From NCBI RefSeq assembly GCF_019029495.1, contig NZ_JAERQM010000008.1:124001-188000 (forward strand): 64,000 nt of DNA. Direction: 5' to 3'. Below are positions 38,898 through 47,253 of this stretch, piece after piece (the first letter of the stretch is position 1; each line of letters opens with the position of its first letter). The translations under genes were made by a program, and so were the position numbers. Source of the stretch: Falsiroseomonas oleicola. GTDB lineage: Bacteria > Pseudomonadota > Alphaproteobacteria > Acetobacterales > Acetobacteraceae. Below the pieces are notes generated by a model. That model ran no database searches, was not told where the DNA came from, and was given only the letters and a program-made list of their open reading frames with translations.

Positions 38898-39873
38898 TGA
38901 AGGCGGGCCGGTGGGTCGGAATGATGCGGCAGATGTGGGGCCAGCGGCGCGCCACAGCTTGGATGAAACAGGCATGGAGATTGTCTTCCGCGAGTTGGTC
39001 GAGAACACGCAGGATCTGGTCATCGTCACCGATGCGCTGCTCGACCGGCCTGGGCCGCTGATCCGCTACGTCAACCCGGCCTTCACGCGGCTGACCGGCT
39101 GGCGGCCGGAGGAGGTGCTGGGCCAGTCACCGCGGATGCTGCAAGGCCCGGGCACGGACCGCGCCACCCTGGCCGCGATCGGCGCCGCACTGCGTCGCGG
39201 CGAACGCTGCGCGGCGCAGGTGATGAACTATGCCCGCAATGGCGCCCCCTATTGGATCGACATGCGGATCGTGCCGCTGCTGGGACCCGGCGGGCACATC
39301 ACCGGCTTCGCCTCCATCGCGCGCGATGCGACATTGGTCCGGCGGCGCATGGACGAGCTGGCGCATCTGACCGACCGCGACACGCTGACCGGCATCCCCA
39401 ATCGCCGTGCCCTGCTGCGCGCGGTGGCGGAGGTCGCGGCGCGCCAGGATCCGGCGGTCGCGCCGGGCATGGCCACGACCGGCATGGCCCTCGCATGGCT
39501 CGACATCGATCGGTTCGACCGCATCAACGAGACCTTCGGGGAAGCCGCCGGCGACTCCGTGCTGATGGGGGTGGCGGATCTGCTGGCCGAGAACCTGCGG
39601 CGCGCGGACCTGCTCGGACGGATGGGCGGCGAGGAGTTTGTCATCTGCATGCCCGGCCTCGGCCCGGCGGAGGCGGAAGCCGCGGCCCAGCGGCTTCGCG
39701 CCACCATCGCCGCCGCCGCTTTCCCGACGGAGGCCGGGCCGCTGTACATCACCTGCAGCCTGGGCATCTGTTGCCTGGCACCAGGCGAGGGATTGACCGC
39801 CCTGCTGCATCGGACCGAGGCAGCCCTGCGCACCGCCAAGGCAGCGGGGCGCAACCGGGTGTCCACGGGCTGA
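38890..39873 (+). CDS. PAS-GGDEF diguanylate cyclase
   Basis: Sensor-type diguanylate cyclase, 327 residues from ATG 38890, inside the end of the HD-GYP gene. The PAS domain (about 30-145) has LTGWRPEEVLGQSPRMLQG, the layout of a LOV motif but with Pro where the photoactive Cys would be. A short linker leads to the GGDEF domain: LDIDRFDRINETFGEAAGDSVL and the active GGEEF at 246-250, with the inhibitory I-site RRAD at 237-240. The two opposing enzymes are co-translated, so synthesis and breakdown of the messenger are coupled. Confidence 0.9.
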   Translation: MRDEGGPVGRNDAADVGPAARHSLDETGMEIVFRELVENTQDLVIVTDALLDRPGPLIRYVNPAFTRLTGWRPEEVLGQSPRMLQGPGTDRATLAAIGAALRRGERCAAQVMNYARNGAPYWIDMRIVPLLGPGGHITGFASIARDATLVRRRMDELAHLTDRDTLTGIPNRRALLRAVAEVAARQDPAVAPGMATTGMALAWLDIDRFDRINETFGEAAGDSVLMGVADLLAENLRRADLLGRMGGEEFVICMPGLGPAEAEAAAQRLRATIAAAAFPTEAGPLYITCSLGICCLAPGEGLTALLHRTEAALRTAKAAGRNRVSTG

Positions 39874-39934
39874 GCAACCGTCTCAACAGGCTCAATTTCG
39901 GCGTTGGTTCGCCTGTCGCGTGTGGACACGCCCT

Positions 39935-39953
39935 TAACCAATACTATAGGTTA
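39935..39953. promoter_or_regulatory. Short inverted repeat upstream of the response regulator
   Basis: TAACC (39935-39939) and GGTTA (39949-39953) flank ATACTATA in the only AT-rich stretch before the response-regulator gene. It could hold a -10 or an operator. The evidence is weak. Confidence 0.3.
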
Positions 39954-40000
39954 GGCGGGACTTGCTGGTTACCGCGCGTCTGGCACCAGGGAATCCGTGC

Positions 40001-40837
40001 ATGGGTGCATCCCCGCTCGCCGCTTCCATGCTGGCCGCGCCCCTGGCGCAGCGGCCGATCCTGGTGCTCGAGGATGACGAGGCGATCGCCACCACGATCT
40101 GCGCCGCGCTGGAGCGCGATGGCTGGAACACGGTCACCGCCACCACCCTGGCAGGCGGCCGCCAGCGCCTTCAGGACGACAATCCCCGCCTTCTCATCGT
40201 CGATCTCGGCCTGCCCGATGGCAATGGCATCGCCTTCGTACGCCAGGCCGCAAGCCTGCCCGACCTCGGGATCATCGTGGTCAGCGGCCGGAGCGCGGAG
40301 GTGGACCGGGTGGTGGGGCTGGAGGTGGGCGCCGACGACTATCTGGCCAAGCCTTTCTCCCTGCGGGAGATGGTGGCCAGGGTCCGGGCGCTCAGCCGGC
40401 GGCTGGATGCCATCCAGACCTTCGCCCCGCCGGCCTTACCCCCCCCGGCCTTCGCCCAACAACCCGCTGCCACCAGGCCGCGCGCGGAGGCGGAGGTGCC
40501 AGCGGCCGGCGAGGCCGCGCGGGTGTCCGAGCCAGCATCCTGGACCATCGCCGGGCTCACGCTTCAGCCCGCACGCCAACGCCTGCTGGGCCCGGGGACG
40601 GAGGAAACCCGGCTGACGGGTGGCGAGGCGGGGCTGCTGCACCTGCTGCTGACAGGCGCAGGCCATCTGGCGACCCGCACGCATATCTCGGAAAGCGTTC
40701 TGGGGCGCAAACTGCTGCCGGAACAGCGCGGCGTGGACCAACTCGCCTCCAACCTGCGGCAGAAGCTGCTGGCCGCCTCCACCGGCCGGATCACCATCAC
40801 CGCGCAGCGCGGCAAGGGGTATCGGCTGGTCTGGTGA
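40001..40837 (+). CDS. OmpR-type response regulator
   Basis: Two-component regulator with receiver and winged-helix DNA-binding domains, 278 residues from ATG 40001. The receiver has the acidic pair LEDDE (24-26), the phosphoacceptor D68 in LLIVDLGLPDG and K117 in YLAKPFS. A Pro/Ala-rich linker (about 140-175) leads to the effector domain, ending in TAQRGKGYRLVW, the usual wing of the OmpR/PhoB fold. No kinase gene lies next to it, but remains of a receiver follow. Confidence 0.9.
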   Translation: MGASPLAASMLAAPLAQRPILVLEDDEAIATTICAALERDGWNTVTATTLAGGRQRLQDDNPRLLIVDLGLPDGNGIAFVRQAASLPDLGIIVVSGRSAEVDRVVGLEVGADDYLAKPFSLREMVARVRALSRRLDAIQTFAPPALPPPAFAQQPAATRPRAEAEVPAAGEAARVSEPASWTIAGLTLQPARQRLLGPGTEETRLTGGEAGLLHLLLTGAGHLATRTHISESVLGRKLLPEQRGVDQLASNLRQKLLAASTGRITITAQRGKGYRLVW

Positions 40838-40883
40838 GCGTCCTTCCAGGGACGTCCCTGCAGGGCACCAGGGCAGGATTGGG

Positions 40884-41056
40884 CCGCAGCGCCTGGTGGT
40901 GGAGGATGACCATTCGGTGCGCGAGCATGTTGCCGGCCAGTTCGGCGACCGGGTGAGCGCGTGCCCGATCCCCAGGCCCTGCCGATGCTCGGCAAGCCCT
41001 TCCGCCGGCAGGCGCGGGCGGCGAAGCTGCGGGCGGTGTTGGACGGGGAAGGCTGA
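40884..41056 (+). pseudogene. Receiver-domain remnant with internal deletion and frameshift
   Basis: The first frame reads QRLVVEDDHSVREHVAGQFG, the start of a receiver domain. After a frame change the next reads QALPMLGKPFRRQARAAKLR and ends DGEG before a stop at 41054. These are the N- and C-terminal ends of a receiver like those fused to hybrid histidine kinases; the phosphoacceptor middle is missing. It occupies the gap between the response regulator and the next gene and suggests that a hybrid kinase partner decayed here. Confidence 0.6.
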
Positions 41057-41058
41057 GG

Positions 41059-41871
41059 ATGCCTCGGCAGAAGGTTGAAGCGTCGACCAGGCAGCCTGGA
41101 CCAGGGAGCCCGGATACAACCGTCGCGGGCTGGCCACCGCCCACACCGGGTGCCTGGCTGCGCGGCCTGCTGGCCGGCTGGGTTCTGCTGGCCGCCACCA
41201 GCGCCGTGATGGTGCTGTTCCTGATGCTGGACTGGCCGTTCCTCGGCCTGCTGGCCTGCGCCGCCTTCACCCTGGCGGGCGGGGCGAGGTGGCTGCGCCA
41301 TACGCTCGAGGGCCTGCTGATGTTCTTCCTGCTGGCCTTCGCGGTGGTGCTGTTCCAGTTCCTGCTGCTGGAGACGCGCATGAGCCCCCGGGCGCTGCTC
41401 GATCCCACGCGCATGCTGGTCACCACCGAAGGCCTTCACGTTCAGCCCATCGCCCGCGCGGCGGTGCGCCGGGGGCGGACGGTGGAGACGCATTTCCAGG
41501 TGGCGCCCGTGGTGCCCGCCGGCTGGGCGCCGGGGCAACCGGTGCCCTATTGGGCGTTTCGCGCCAGCCGTCGTGCGGCACAGGCGCCCTGGTCCGCGCC
41601 ACTGGACCGGGCGGTGCTGGCGCCGGCCATCAACATCGCCGATGGCCGCGACCTCGCCCGCGGGATGGCGGCGGAATGGGGCAGCCCGGTGGAGGGTGCC
41701 CCGGTGATGATCCTCTGGGCCCCCGACGCCGCGGCCCTGGCGCGGCAATCCCGCGCCACCTTCCTGAAGGTGCTGCTGCTGGGCATGGCGGCCTGGCCGG
41801 TGCTGATCGCCGGAAACTGGGCCGTACTGGCCTGGCAGCGGCGCGCCCGTCCCTCGCCGCCGCCGGGATAG
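41059..41871 (+). CDS. Membrane protein of unknown function, 270 residues
   Basis: No family recognised. The N-terminus is Pro/Gly-rich, followed by hydrophobic segments near GAWLRGLLAGWVLLAATSAV, FLGLLACAAFTLAGG and EGLLMFFLLAFAVVLFQFLL, then a polar loop (about 125-245), and a final segment LLLGMAAWPVLIAGNWAVLA. The polar domain would lie outside the membrane. The start is ATG 41059, just after the receiver remnant. It is convergent with the SDR gene. Confidence 0.7.
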   Translation: MPRQKVEASTRQPGPGSPDTTVAGWPPPTPGAWLRGLLAGWVLLAATSAVMVLFLMLDWPFLGLLACAAFTLAGGARWLRHTLEGLLMFFLLAFAVVLFQFLLLETRMSPRALLDPTRMLVTTEGLHVQPIARAAVRRGRTVETHFQVAPVVPAGWAPGQPVPYWAFRASRRAAQAPWSAPLDRAVLAPAINIADGRDLARGMAAEWGSPVEGAPVMILWAPDAAALARQSRATFLKVLLLGMAAWPVLIAGNWAVLAWQRRARPSPPPG

Positions 41872-41880
41872 CCGGCCCGA

Positions 41881-42639
41881 TCAGGCCGGCGGCAGTCGCA
41901 GTGCGCCATCCAGCCGGATCGTCTCCCCGTTCAGCAGCGGGTTCGCCGCGATGGCCAGCACCATCGCCGCATACTCGTCCGGTTTGCCCAGCCGCGCCGG
42001 GAACAGCGGCATCCTGCCGAGGCTGTCGCGCGCCTCCGGCGTCAGCGTGTCCATCAGCGGCGTGTGGAACAGGCCGGGCGCCAGCGTCACCACCCGCACG
42101 CCAAATCGTGCAAGTTCGCGCGCCGCTGGCAGGGTCAGCGCCACCACCCCGCCCTTCGACGCCGCATAGGCGCATTGGCCGATCTGCCCCTCATAGGCGG
42201 CGATGGAGGCGGTGGCGACGACCAGGCCGCGCTCCCCATTCGGCAGCGGGTCGTTGGTGGTCATGCGGGCGGCGGCCAGGCGCAGCAGGTTGAAGGTGCC
42301 GACCAGATTCACGCGGATCACCCGCTCGAACAGCGCCAGGTCATGCGGCCCCTGCCGCCCGGCGACGCGGCCGGCCGGGGCGATGCCGGCACAGGCGACC
42401 GCCAGGCGCAGCGGGGCCAGCGCGGCGGCAGCTTCCACCGCCGCGGCCAGCGGCGCTTCCTCCGCCACATCGCCCACCACCGCGACGCCGCCGATGCGCG
42501 CGGCCACCGCCTGCGCGGCCTCGGCATTGATGTCGAACACCACCACCCGCGCGCCAGCCTCGGCCAGCGCCTCCGCCGTCGCGGCGCCGAGGCCGGAGCC
42601 GCCGCCGGTGACCACCGCCGATGCGTTTGTCAGTTCCAT
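41881..42639 (-). CDS. Short-chain dehydrogenase, 3-hydroxyacyl-CoA type
   Basis: NAD-dependent SDR, 252 residues, most like type II 3-hydroxyacyl-CoA dehydrogenases. The cofactor loop is VVTGGGSGLGAATAEAL, NAG-type residues appear as ACAGIAP, the catalytic Ser is in TASIAAYEG and the YxxxK is YAASKGG. GLFHTPLMDTL is typical of the acyl-CoA group. It is the second gene of a minus-strand pair with the hydratase (2 bp apart) and fits the third step of a beta-oxidative pathway. Confidence 0.88.
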   Translation of the reverse strand: MELTNASAVVTGGGSGLGAATAEALAEAGARVVVFDINAEAAQAVAARIGGVAVVGDVAEEAPLAAAVEAAAALAPLRLAVACAGIAPAGRVAGRQGPHDLALFERVIRVNLVGTFNLLRLAAARMTTNDPLPNGERGLVVATASIAAYEGQIGQCAYAASKGGVVALTLPAARELARFGVRVVTLAPGLFHTPLMDTLTPEARDSLGRMPLFPARLGKPDEYAAMVLAIAANPLLNGETIRLDGALRLPPA

Positions 42640-42641
42640 GC

Positions 42642-43415
42642 TCAGCCCTCCACCGCCTTGGCCGACCGCTTTTCGAGGAAGTCCGCGAGGCCAGCCTGCG
42701 CCTCCGCCCCGGTCTGGGCCAGGGCTGCCATCAGGCTTTCCACGAAGAGCCCATCCTCCTCCGCCATGTCCTGGATGCGCGGCAGGGCATGCAGCACGCC
42801 GAGCACGGTCAGCGGCGCCATCCGCGCCACCTTCACCGCCAGCTCCGCCGCCTGTTCCAGCGCGCCGCCTTCCGGGGTGACATAGGTGATGAGGCCGGCC
42901 CGCTCGGCAGCGTCGGCATCCAGGCTGCGGCCGGTCAGCATCATGTCGGCCATCCGGGCGGCGCCGATCAGCCGCGCCACATGCACGCTGGCACCGCCAC
43001 CCACGAAGATGCCGCGGCTGCCTTCCGGCAAGGCGAAGCGCGCCGTGGCATCCGCCACGCGGATATGACAGGCGGCGGCGAGTTCCAGCCCGCCGCCGAC
43101 ACAGGCGCCATGGATGGCGGCGATGGCCGGGATATGGCCCGTGCGGATGCGGCGGAACACGGCGTGCCAGCCACGGGAGTGATGCAGCACCTGCTCCGCC
43201 GTGCGGGCCTTGTGTTCGGACAGGTCGAGGCCGGCGGAGAAGCAGGGGCCATGGCCGAACACCACCATGGCCCGCGCCGATCCCTGCGCCCGCGCCACGG
43301 CCCCGTCCAGCGCGGCCAGCAGCGCATCGCTGATGGCGTTGCGCTTGGCCGGGCGGTTCAGGCCGATCCAGGCGACGGCGTCGCGGATGTCCAGGCTGAC
43401 CAGATCCTCGGCCAT
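42642..43415 (-). CDS. Enoyl-CoA hydratase/isomerase (crotonase family)
   Basis: Crotonase-fold enzyme, 257 residues. The oxyanion-hole segments are FSAGLDLSEHK and IHGACVGGGLELAAACHIRVAD, followed by FALPEGSRGIFVGGGAS. The usual catalytic Glu pair is not clearly conserved in the second loop, so it may be a hydratase, lyase or related enzyme. It is transcribed from the promoter that carries the palindrome at 43435-43449. With the ligase on the other side of the MarR gene it forms a CoA-thioester degradation unit. Confidence 0.88.
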   Translation of the reverse strand: MAEDLVSLDIRDAVAWIGLNRPAKRNAISDALLAALDGAVARAQGSARAMVVFGHGPCFSAGLDLSEHKARTAEQVLHHSRGWHAVFRRIRTGHIPAIAAIHGACVGGGLELAAACHIRVADATARFALPEGSRGIFVGGGASVHVARLIGAARMADMMLTGRSLDADAAERAGLITYVTPEGGALEQAAELAVKVARMAPLTVLGVLHALPRIQDMAEEDGLFVESLMAALAQTGAEAQAGLADFLEKRSAKAVEG

Positions 43416-43434
43416 GCCGGGCTTCCCCTCATTT

Positions 43435-43449
43435 GTTATGCGCCATAAC
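43435..43449. promoter_or_regulatory. Putative MarR operator at the hydratase promoter
   Basis: GTTATG-CGC-CATAAC is a perfect 15-bp palindrome 20 bp upstream of the hydratase start. A near-copy with the same spacing (ATTATGGGATATAAC) lies at 44016-44030 upstream of the ligase. The symmetry and the flanking MarR gene suggest both are bound by that regulator. Confidence 0.6.
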
Positions 43450-43478
43450 GTTAAGCGGCGCGGCCCGCATGGGCAAGT

Positions 43479-43961
43479 TCAGCCTGCCGCGACGCGGGCC
43501 AGCGCGGCAATCAAGGCGGCGCGTTCCGCGGGCGTCAGGCTCTCGGTCAATTGCCGCTCCACCTCCGCCTCCGCCGCCTTGGCGCGGGTGAGCAGGGCGC
43601 GGCCGGCAGCCGTCAGGCGCAGCAGGTTGGCGCGGCGATTGCCCGCATCCTCCGCCCGGCGGAGCAGCCCCTCCGCCTCCAGCGCCGCCAGCAGCACGGT
43701 GAGGTTGGAGGGCTTGATGCGCAGCGCCTCCGCCAGCGCCGTCTGGCGGATATCGGGATTGGCCTCCAGCAGCAGCAGCACGCCCATGCGGCCGGGGGTC
43801 AGGCCCAGCGGCGACATCAGCCGGTGGAAGGCCTCGAAGGCGGTCTGCTGCGCCAGGCGCAGGCGGAATCCCAGCTTCTGGTCCAGCGGGGACATGTCGG
43901 GCGGCGCGGCCGCATCGGACAATCCGGCACGGTCCCGTGGCTGGCGGCGGGCGATGGGCAT
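43479..43961 (-). CDS. MarR-family regulator of the CoA pathway
   Basis: Winged-helix repressor, 160 residues. The dimer helices are QKLGFRLRLAQQTAFEAFHRL, the recognition helix lies in IRQTALAEALRIKPSNLTVLLAALE and the wing is RRAEDAGNRRANLLRLT. MarR proteins near aromatic CoA ligases (FerR/CouR group) usually bind the CoA thioester and release DNA, but the ligand here is inferred. The gene sits between the hydratase/dehydrogenase pair and the ligase/thiolase pair, and both promoters carry a matching palindrome. Confidence 0.9.
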   Translation of the reverse strand: MPIARRQPRDRAGLSDAAAPPDMSPLDQKLGFRLRLAQQTAFEAFHRLMSPLGLTPGRMGVLLLLEANPDIRQTALAEALRIKPSNLTVLLAALEAEGLLRRAEDAGNRRANLLRLTAAGRALLTRAKAAEAEVERQLTESLTPAERAALIAALARVAAG

Positions 43962-44015
43962 CGCGGTGACTTACAGGACGCGACATGCCTCTTGGAAGGG
44001 GGCCGCGATCCTACT

Positions 44016-44030
44016 ATTATGGGATATAAC
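44016..44030. promoter_or_regulatory. Putative MarR operator at the ligase promoter
   Basis: ATTATGGGATATAAC lies 34 bp before the ligase ATG and 55 bp from the MarR start. Its half-sites GTTAT and ATAAT/ATAAC match those at 43435-43449 at the outer positions. The common reading is GTTAT-N2-C-N-CATAA-pyrimidine. It could serve both the ligase operon and autoregulation of the MarR gene. Confidence 0.55.
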
Positions 44031-44063
44031 AATCAGGGGCTGCCGCGCCCCGGAGGGATAGGG

Positions 44064-45848
44064 ATGTCCGTAGCCCGTCAAGCGATGGGCGCCGCCCCGG
44101 TGCGCGTCGCGCATCGGCCGGATGGCGCCGTGCTGGTCACGCCGGTGCCGCAGCTCGGCGCCTATCCCCGCTGCCTGACCGAACGCCTGGTCCATTTCGC
44201 GAATGTCGCCCCCGGCCGCACGCTGATCGCCCGGCGCGATCCGGCGCTGGACGGCGATTGGCGACGGATCAGCTATGCCGAGGCGCTGGCGAAGGTGCGG
44301 GCCCTGGGGCAGGCGCTGCTGGATCGGGGGCTGTCGGCGGATCGGCCGCTGGTGATCCTTTCCGGCAATGGGCTGGACCAGGCGATGCTGACCCTGGCCG
44401 CGCTGCATGTCGGCGTGCCGGTGGCGCCGGTCTCCCCGGCCTATTCGCTGCTGGCCCGGGATTTTTCGAAATTGCGGCATTGCCTCGCGCTGCTGACGCC
44501 CGGGCTGGTCTTCGCCGAGGAGGGCGCCCGCTTCGCGGAAGCCATCGCCGCCGCCGTGCCGCCGGACGTGGAGGTGGTGCGCGGTGGCACGGAGATGGCG
44601 GCGCTGCTGGCCACGACTCCGACCCCCGCGGTGGAGGCCGCCGCCGCCGCCGTGCAGCCGGATGACGTGGCAAAAATCCTGTTCACCTCGGGCTCCACCG
44701 GGCAGCCCAAGGGCGTCATCAACACCCATCGCATGCTGTGTTCCAATCAGCAGATGCTGCGGGAGGCCTTTCCCTTCGTGGCGGAGGAACCGCCGGTGCT
44801 GCTGGACTGGCTGCCCTGGCACCACACCTTTGGCGGCAATCACAATCTCGGCCTGGTGCTGTACAATGGCGGCACCTTCCACATGGATGACGGCCGCCCG
44901 GTGCCCGGCGGCTATGCCGAGACGCTGCGCAACCTCGGCGAGGTCGCGACCAGCATCCATTTCAACGTGCCGCGCGGGCTGGAGGAGCTGGTGCACCATC
45001 TGCGCCAGGATGCGGCGCTGCGCCGGCGCTTCTTCGCAAAGCTGCGGATGATCTACTACGCCGCCGCCGGCCTGCCGCAGCATCTGTGGGATGCGCTGGA
45101 CGCGCTGTCCCTGGCCGAACGCGGCCGCCGCATCCCGATCTTCACCGGCCTCGGCGCCACCGAGACGGCGCCCTTCTGCCTGGTGGTGCGGGAGGGTTTT
45201 TCGGAATCCGGCGCGGTCGGACTGCCGGCGCCGGGCGTGGAGCTGAAGCTGGTGCCGGTGGCGGGGAAGATGGAGGCGCGGGTGCGCGGACCCTCCATCA
45301 CGCCGGGCTATTGGCGCAATCCGGCGGCCACCGCCGCCGCCTTCGACGCGGAAGGCTTCTACGGACTCGGCGATGCGCTGGTGCCGCTGGACCCCGCCGA
45401 CCTGCACAAGGGTTTCCGCTTCGATGGCCGCATCACCGAGGACTTCAAGCTGGCGACCGGCACCTGGGTCAGCGTCGGGCCGCTGCGGGCGAAGCTGATC
45501 GCCGCCTGCGCGCCCTATGTGAAGGATGCCGTGATCGCCGGCCAGGACCGCGACCATATCGCCGCCATCCTGATCCCCGAACGCGAGGCCTGCGCCGGCC
45601 TCACGGACCTGCCTGACAGGCTGGCGGAGGGTCTGGCGCGGCTGGCCGCCCAGGCCACCGGCAGTTCCAACCGCGTCACCCGCGCCGTGCTGCTCGACGC
45701 GCCGCTGTCGCTCGATGCCGGGGAGATCACCGACAAGGGCTCGATCAACCAGCGCGCCGTGCTGGCGCAGCGGGCGGCGCTGGTGGCGGCGCTGTATGAC
45801 GAAGCGCCCGGACCCGACATCATCTGCCTGACGGAGGCCAAGGTTTGA
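44064..45848 (+). CDS. fcs: Acyl-CoA ligase, feruloyl-CoA-synthase-like
   Basis: AMP-forming ligase that activates a carboxylic acid to its CoA thioester, 594 residues from ATG 44064 after GGAGGG. The nucleotide-binding motif is [20 protein letters not shown] (about 206-224). The segment [24 protein letters not shown] is typical of feruloyl-CoA synthases and their close relatives. GLGATETAP and GDALVPLDP mark the later adenylation motifs. Hydroxycinnamate as substrate is inferred from these segments and the MarR neighbourhood. Its stop overlaps the thiolase start. Confidence 0.85.
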   Translation: MSVARQAMGAAPVRVAHRPDGAVLVTPVPQLGAYPRCLTERLVHFANVAPGRTLIARRDPALDGDWRRISYAEALAKVRALGQALLDRGLSADRPLVILSGNGLDQAMLTLAALHVGVPVAPVSPAYSLLARDFSKLRHCLALLTPGLVFAEEGARFAEAIAAAVPPDVEVVRGGTEMAALLATTPTPAVEAAAAAVQPDDVAKILFTSGSTGQPKGVINTHRMLCSNQQMLREAFPFVAEEPPVLLDWLPWHHTFGGNHNLGLVLYNGGTFHMDDGRPVPGGYAETLRNLGEVATSIHFNVPRGLEELVHHLRQDAALRRRFFAKLRMIYYAAAGLPQHLWDALDALSLAERGRRIPIFTGLGATETAPFCLVVREGFSESGAVGLPAPGVELKLVPVAGKMEARVRGPSITPGYWRNPAATAAAFDAEGFYGLGDALVPLDPADLHKGFRFDGRITEDFKLATGTWVSVGPLRAKLIAACAPYVKDAVIAGQDRDHIAAILIPEREACAGLTDLPDRLAEGLARLAAQATGSSNRVTRAVLLDAPLSLDAGEITDKGSINQRAVLAQRAALVAALYDEAPGPDIICLTEAKV

Positions 45849-47080
45849 CCGCGCTGCACACCGAATGGCGGGATGCCTGGCTGCTCGCAGGCGCCCGCAC
45901 GCCCTTCGCCGATCTCGGCGGGGTGCTGGCCAAGGTCTCGCCGATCGACCTCGGCATCGCCGCGGCGCGGGGCGCCATCGCCAAGGCGGGGATCGAGCCA
46001 GGCTCGATCGGCCATGTCGTCGCCGGCTCCGTCGCCCAGGCCAGCTTCGACGCCTATATGCTGCCGCGCCATATCGGCCTTTATGCCGGCGCGCCGATGG
46101 CGGTGCCGGCGCTGCTGGTGCAGCGGGTCTGCGGCACGGGGATCGAGGCGCTGGTGCAGGGCGCCACGGCGGTGGAACGCCAGGGGGCGGGCCTTTCGCT
46201 GTGTGTTGGGGCGGAGAGCATGAGCCGCAACCCCATCGCCGCCTTCACCCACCGCACCGGCTTCGACCTCGGCGCGCCCGTCGGGTTCAAGGACTTTCTG
46301 TGGGAGGCGCTGGACGACCCCGCCTGCGGCCTGTCGATGGGCGGCACGGCGGAAGAACTGGCAAAGCGCCACGGCATTTCCCGGGCCGAAGTGGATGCCT
46401 ATGCCGCGCGGTCCTTTGACCGCGCGCTGGCGGCGCGGGAGGCCGGGTTCTTCGACGATGAGATCGTCGCCGTGCGTTCCGAGACCTTTTCCCGGGACGG
46501 GCTGCGCGATCGCGGCATCACCCTGCCGCGCCGGGTGGCGGAGCTGACCGCCGACACCCATCCCCGCCCTTCCCCGGTGGAGGCGTTGGCAAAAATCCGG
46601 CCGGCCTTCGGTGGCGTGCAGACCGGCGGCAATTCCTCCGCCGTGGTCGATGGCGCCGCCGCCGCGCTGGTCTGCGACGGCGCCTTCGCGCGCGGGCGAA
46701 AGCCCCTCGCCCGGCTGGTCGCGGCCGTGGCGGTGGGCTGCGCGCCGGAGGTGATGGGCATCGGCCCGGTGCCCGCCATCCGCGCTTTGCTGGACCGGGT
46801 GGGCCTCGCCTTGCACCAGATCGACCTGGTGGAAATCAACGAGGCCTTCGGCGCCCAGGTGATGGCCTGCGCCCGCGAACTCGAGCTGGATGAGGCGCGG
46901 CTGAATGTGCATGGCGGCGCCATCGCCCTCGGCCATCCCCTCGCCGCCACCGGCATCCGGCTGGCGCTGACCTGCGCGCGCGGGCTGCGTCTGCGCGGCG
47001 GGCGCTATGGCATCGCCTCCGCCTGCATCGGCGGCGGCCAGGGCATCGCACTGCTGATCGAGGCGGCGCCATCGGAATGA
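45845..47080 (+). CDS. Thiolase (acetyl-CoA acyltransferase)
   Basis: Degradative-type thiolase, 411 residues, starting at TTG 45845, which overlaps the ligase stop (TTGA); no in-frame ATG lies close by. The nucleophile is C96 in QRVCGTGIEAL, the His is in NVHGGAIALGHPLAATG and the second Cys in ASACIGGGQG. The role fits the last step of a beta-oxidative side-chain removal: cleaving a 3-ketoacyl-CoA into acetyl-CoA and a shortened (for hydroxycinnamates, aromatic) acyl-CoA. Confidence 0.9.
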   Translation: MTALHTEWRDAWLLAGARTPFADLGGVLAKVSPIDLGIAAARGAIAKAGIEPGSIGHVVAGSVAQASFDAYMLPRHIGLYAGAPMAVPALLVQRVCGTGIEALVQGATAVERQGAGLSLCVGAESMSRNPIAAFTHRTGFDLGAPVGFKDFLWEALDDPACGLSMGGTAEELAKRHGISRAEVDAYAARSFDRALAAREAGFFDDEIVAVRSETFSRDGLRDRGITLPRRVAELTADTHPRPSPVEALAKIRPAFGGVQTGGNSSAVVDGAAAALVCDGAFARGRKPLARLVAAVAVGCAPEVMGIGPVPAIRALLDRVGLALHQIDLVEINEAFGAQVMACARELELDEARLNVHGGAIALGHPLAATGIRLALTCARGLRLRGGRYGIASACIGGGQGIALLIEAAPSE

Positions 47081-47089
47081 TGGCGCCGT

Positions 47090-47137
47090 AGAGCAATATG
47101 CGTTCAGATGGAATCATCTGAACGCATTTCTTGCTCT
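47090..47137. repeat. Long palindromic repeat between thiolase and Bug gene
   Basis: ATGCGTTCAGATG (47098-47110) pairs perfectly with CATCTGAACGCAT (47115-47127) around GAAT. Outside an internal loop, AGAGCAA (47090-47096) pairs with TTGCTCT (47131-47137). Such ATGCGTTC palindromes are recurrent intergenic elements in alphaproteobacteria, from memory. The TTGCTCT arm can also pair with the next block (see the separate entry). Confidence 0.6.
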
Positions 47138-47189
47138 GGATTCAATGCCTTCCAGAGCACGAGCTGCGTTCAAGCGAACGCAGCGTGCT
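47131..47189. repeat. Competing and second inverted repeats
   Basis: TGCTCTGGA (47132-47140) pairs with TCCAGAGCA (47151-47159). Its left arm is the right arm of the previous hairpin, so the two structures exclude each other. A further stem GCTGCGTTC/GAACGCAGC (47164-47184), extended by AGCAC/GTGCT, follows and also shares the AGCAC with the previous stem. In RNA this would be a switch-like set of alternatives before the Bug gene at 47254. Confidence 0.5.
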
Positions 47190-47253
47190 ATAGCCGACGC
47201 GACGGCACACTGCATCATGAAACGGCGCAACGACGCCGAGGAGGAGAACCAAG

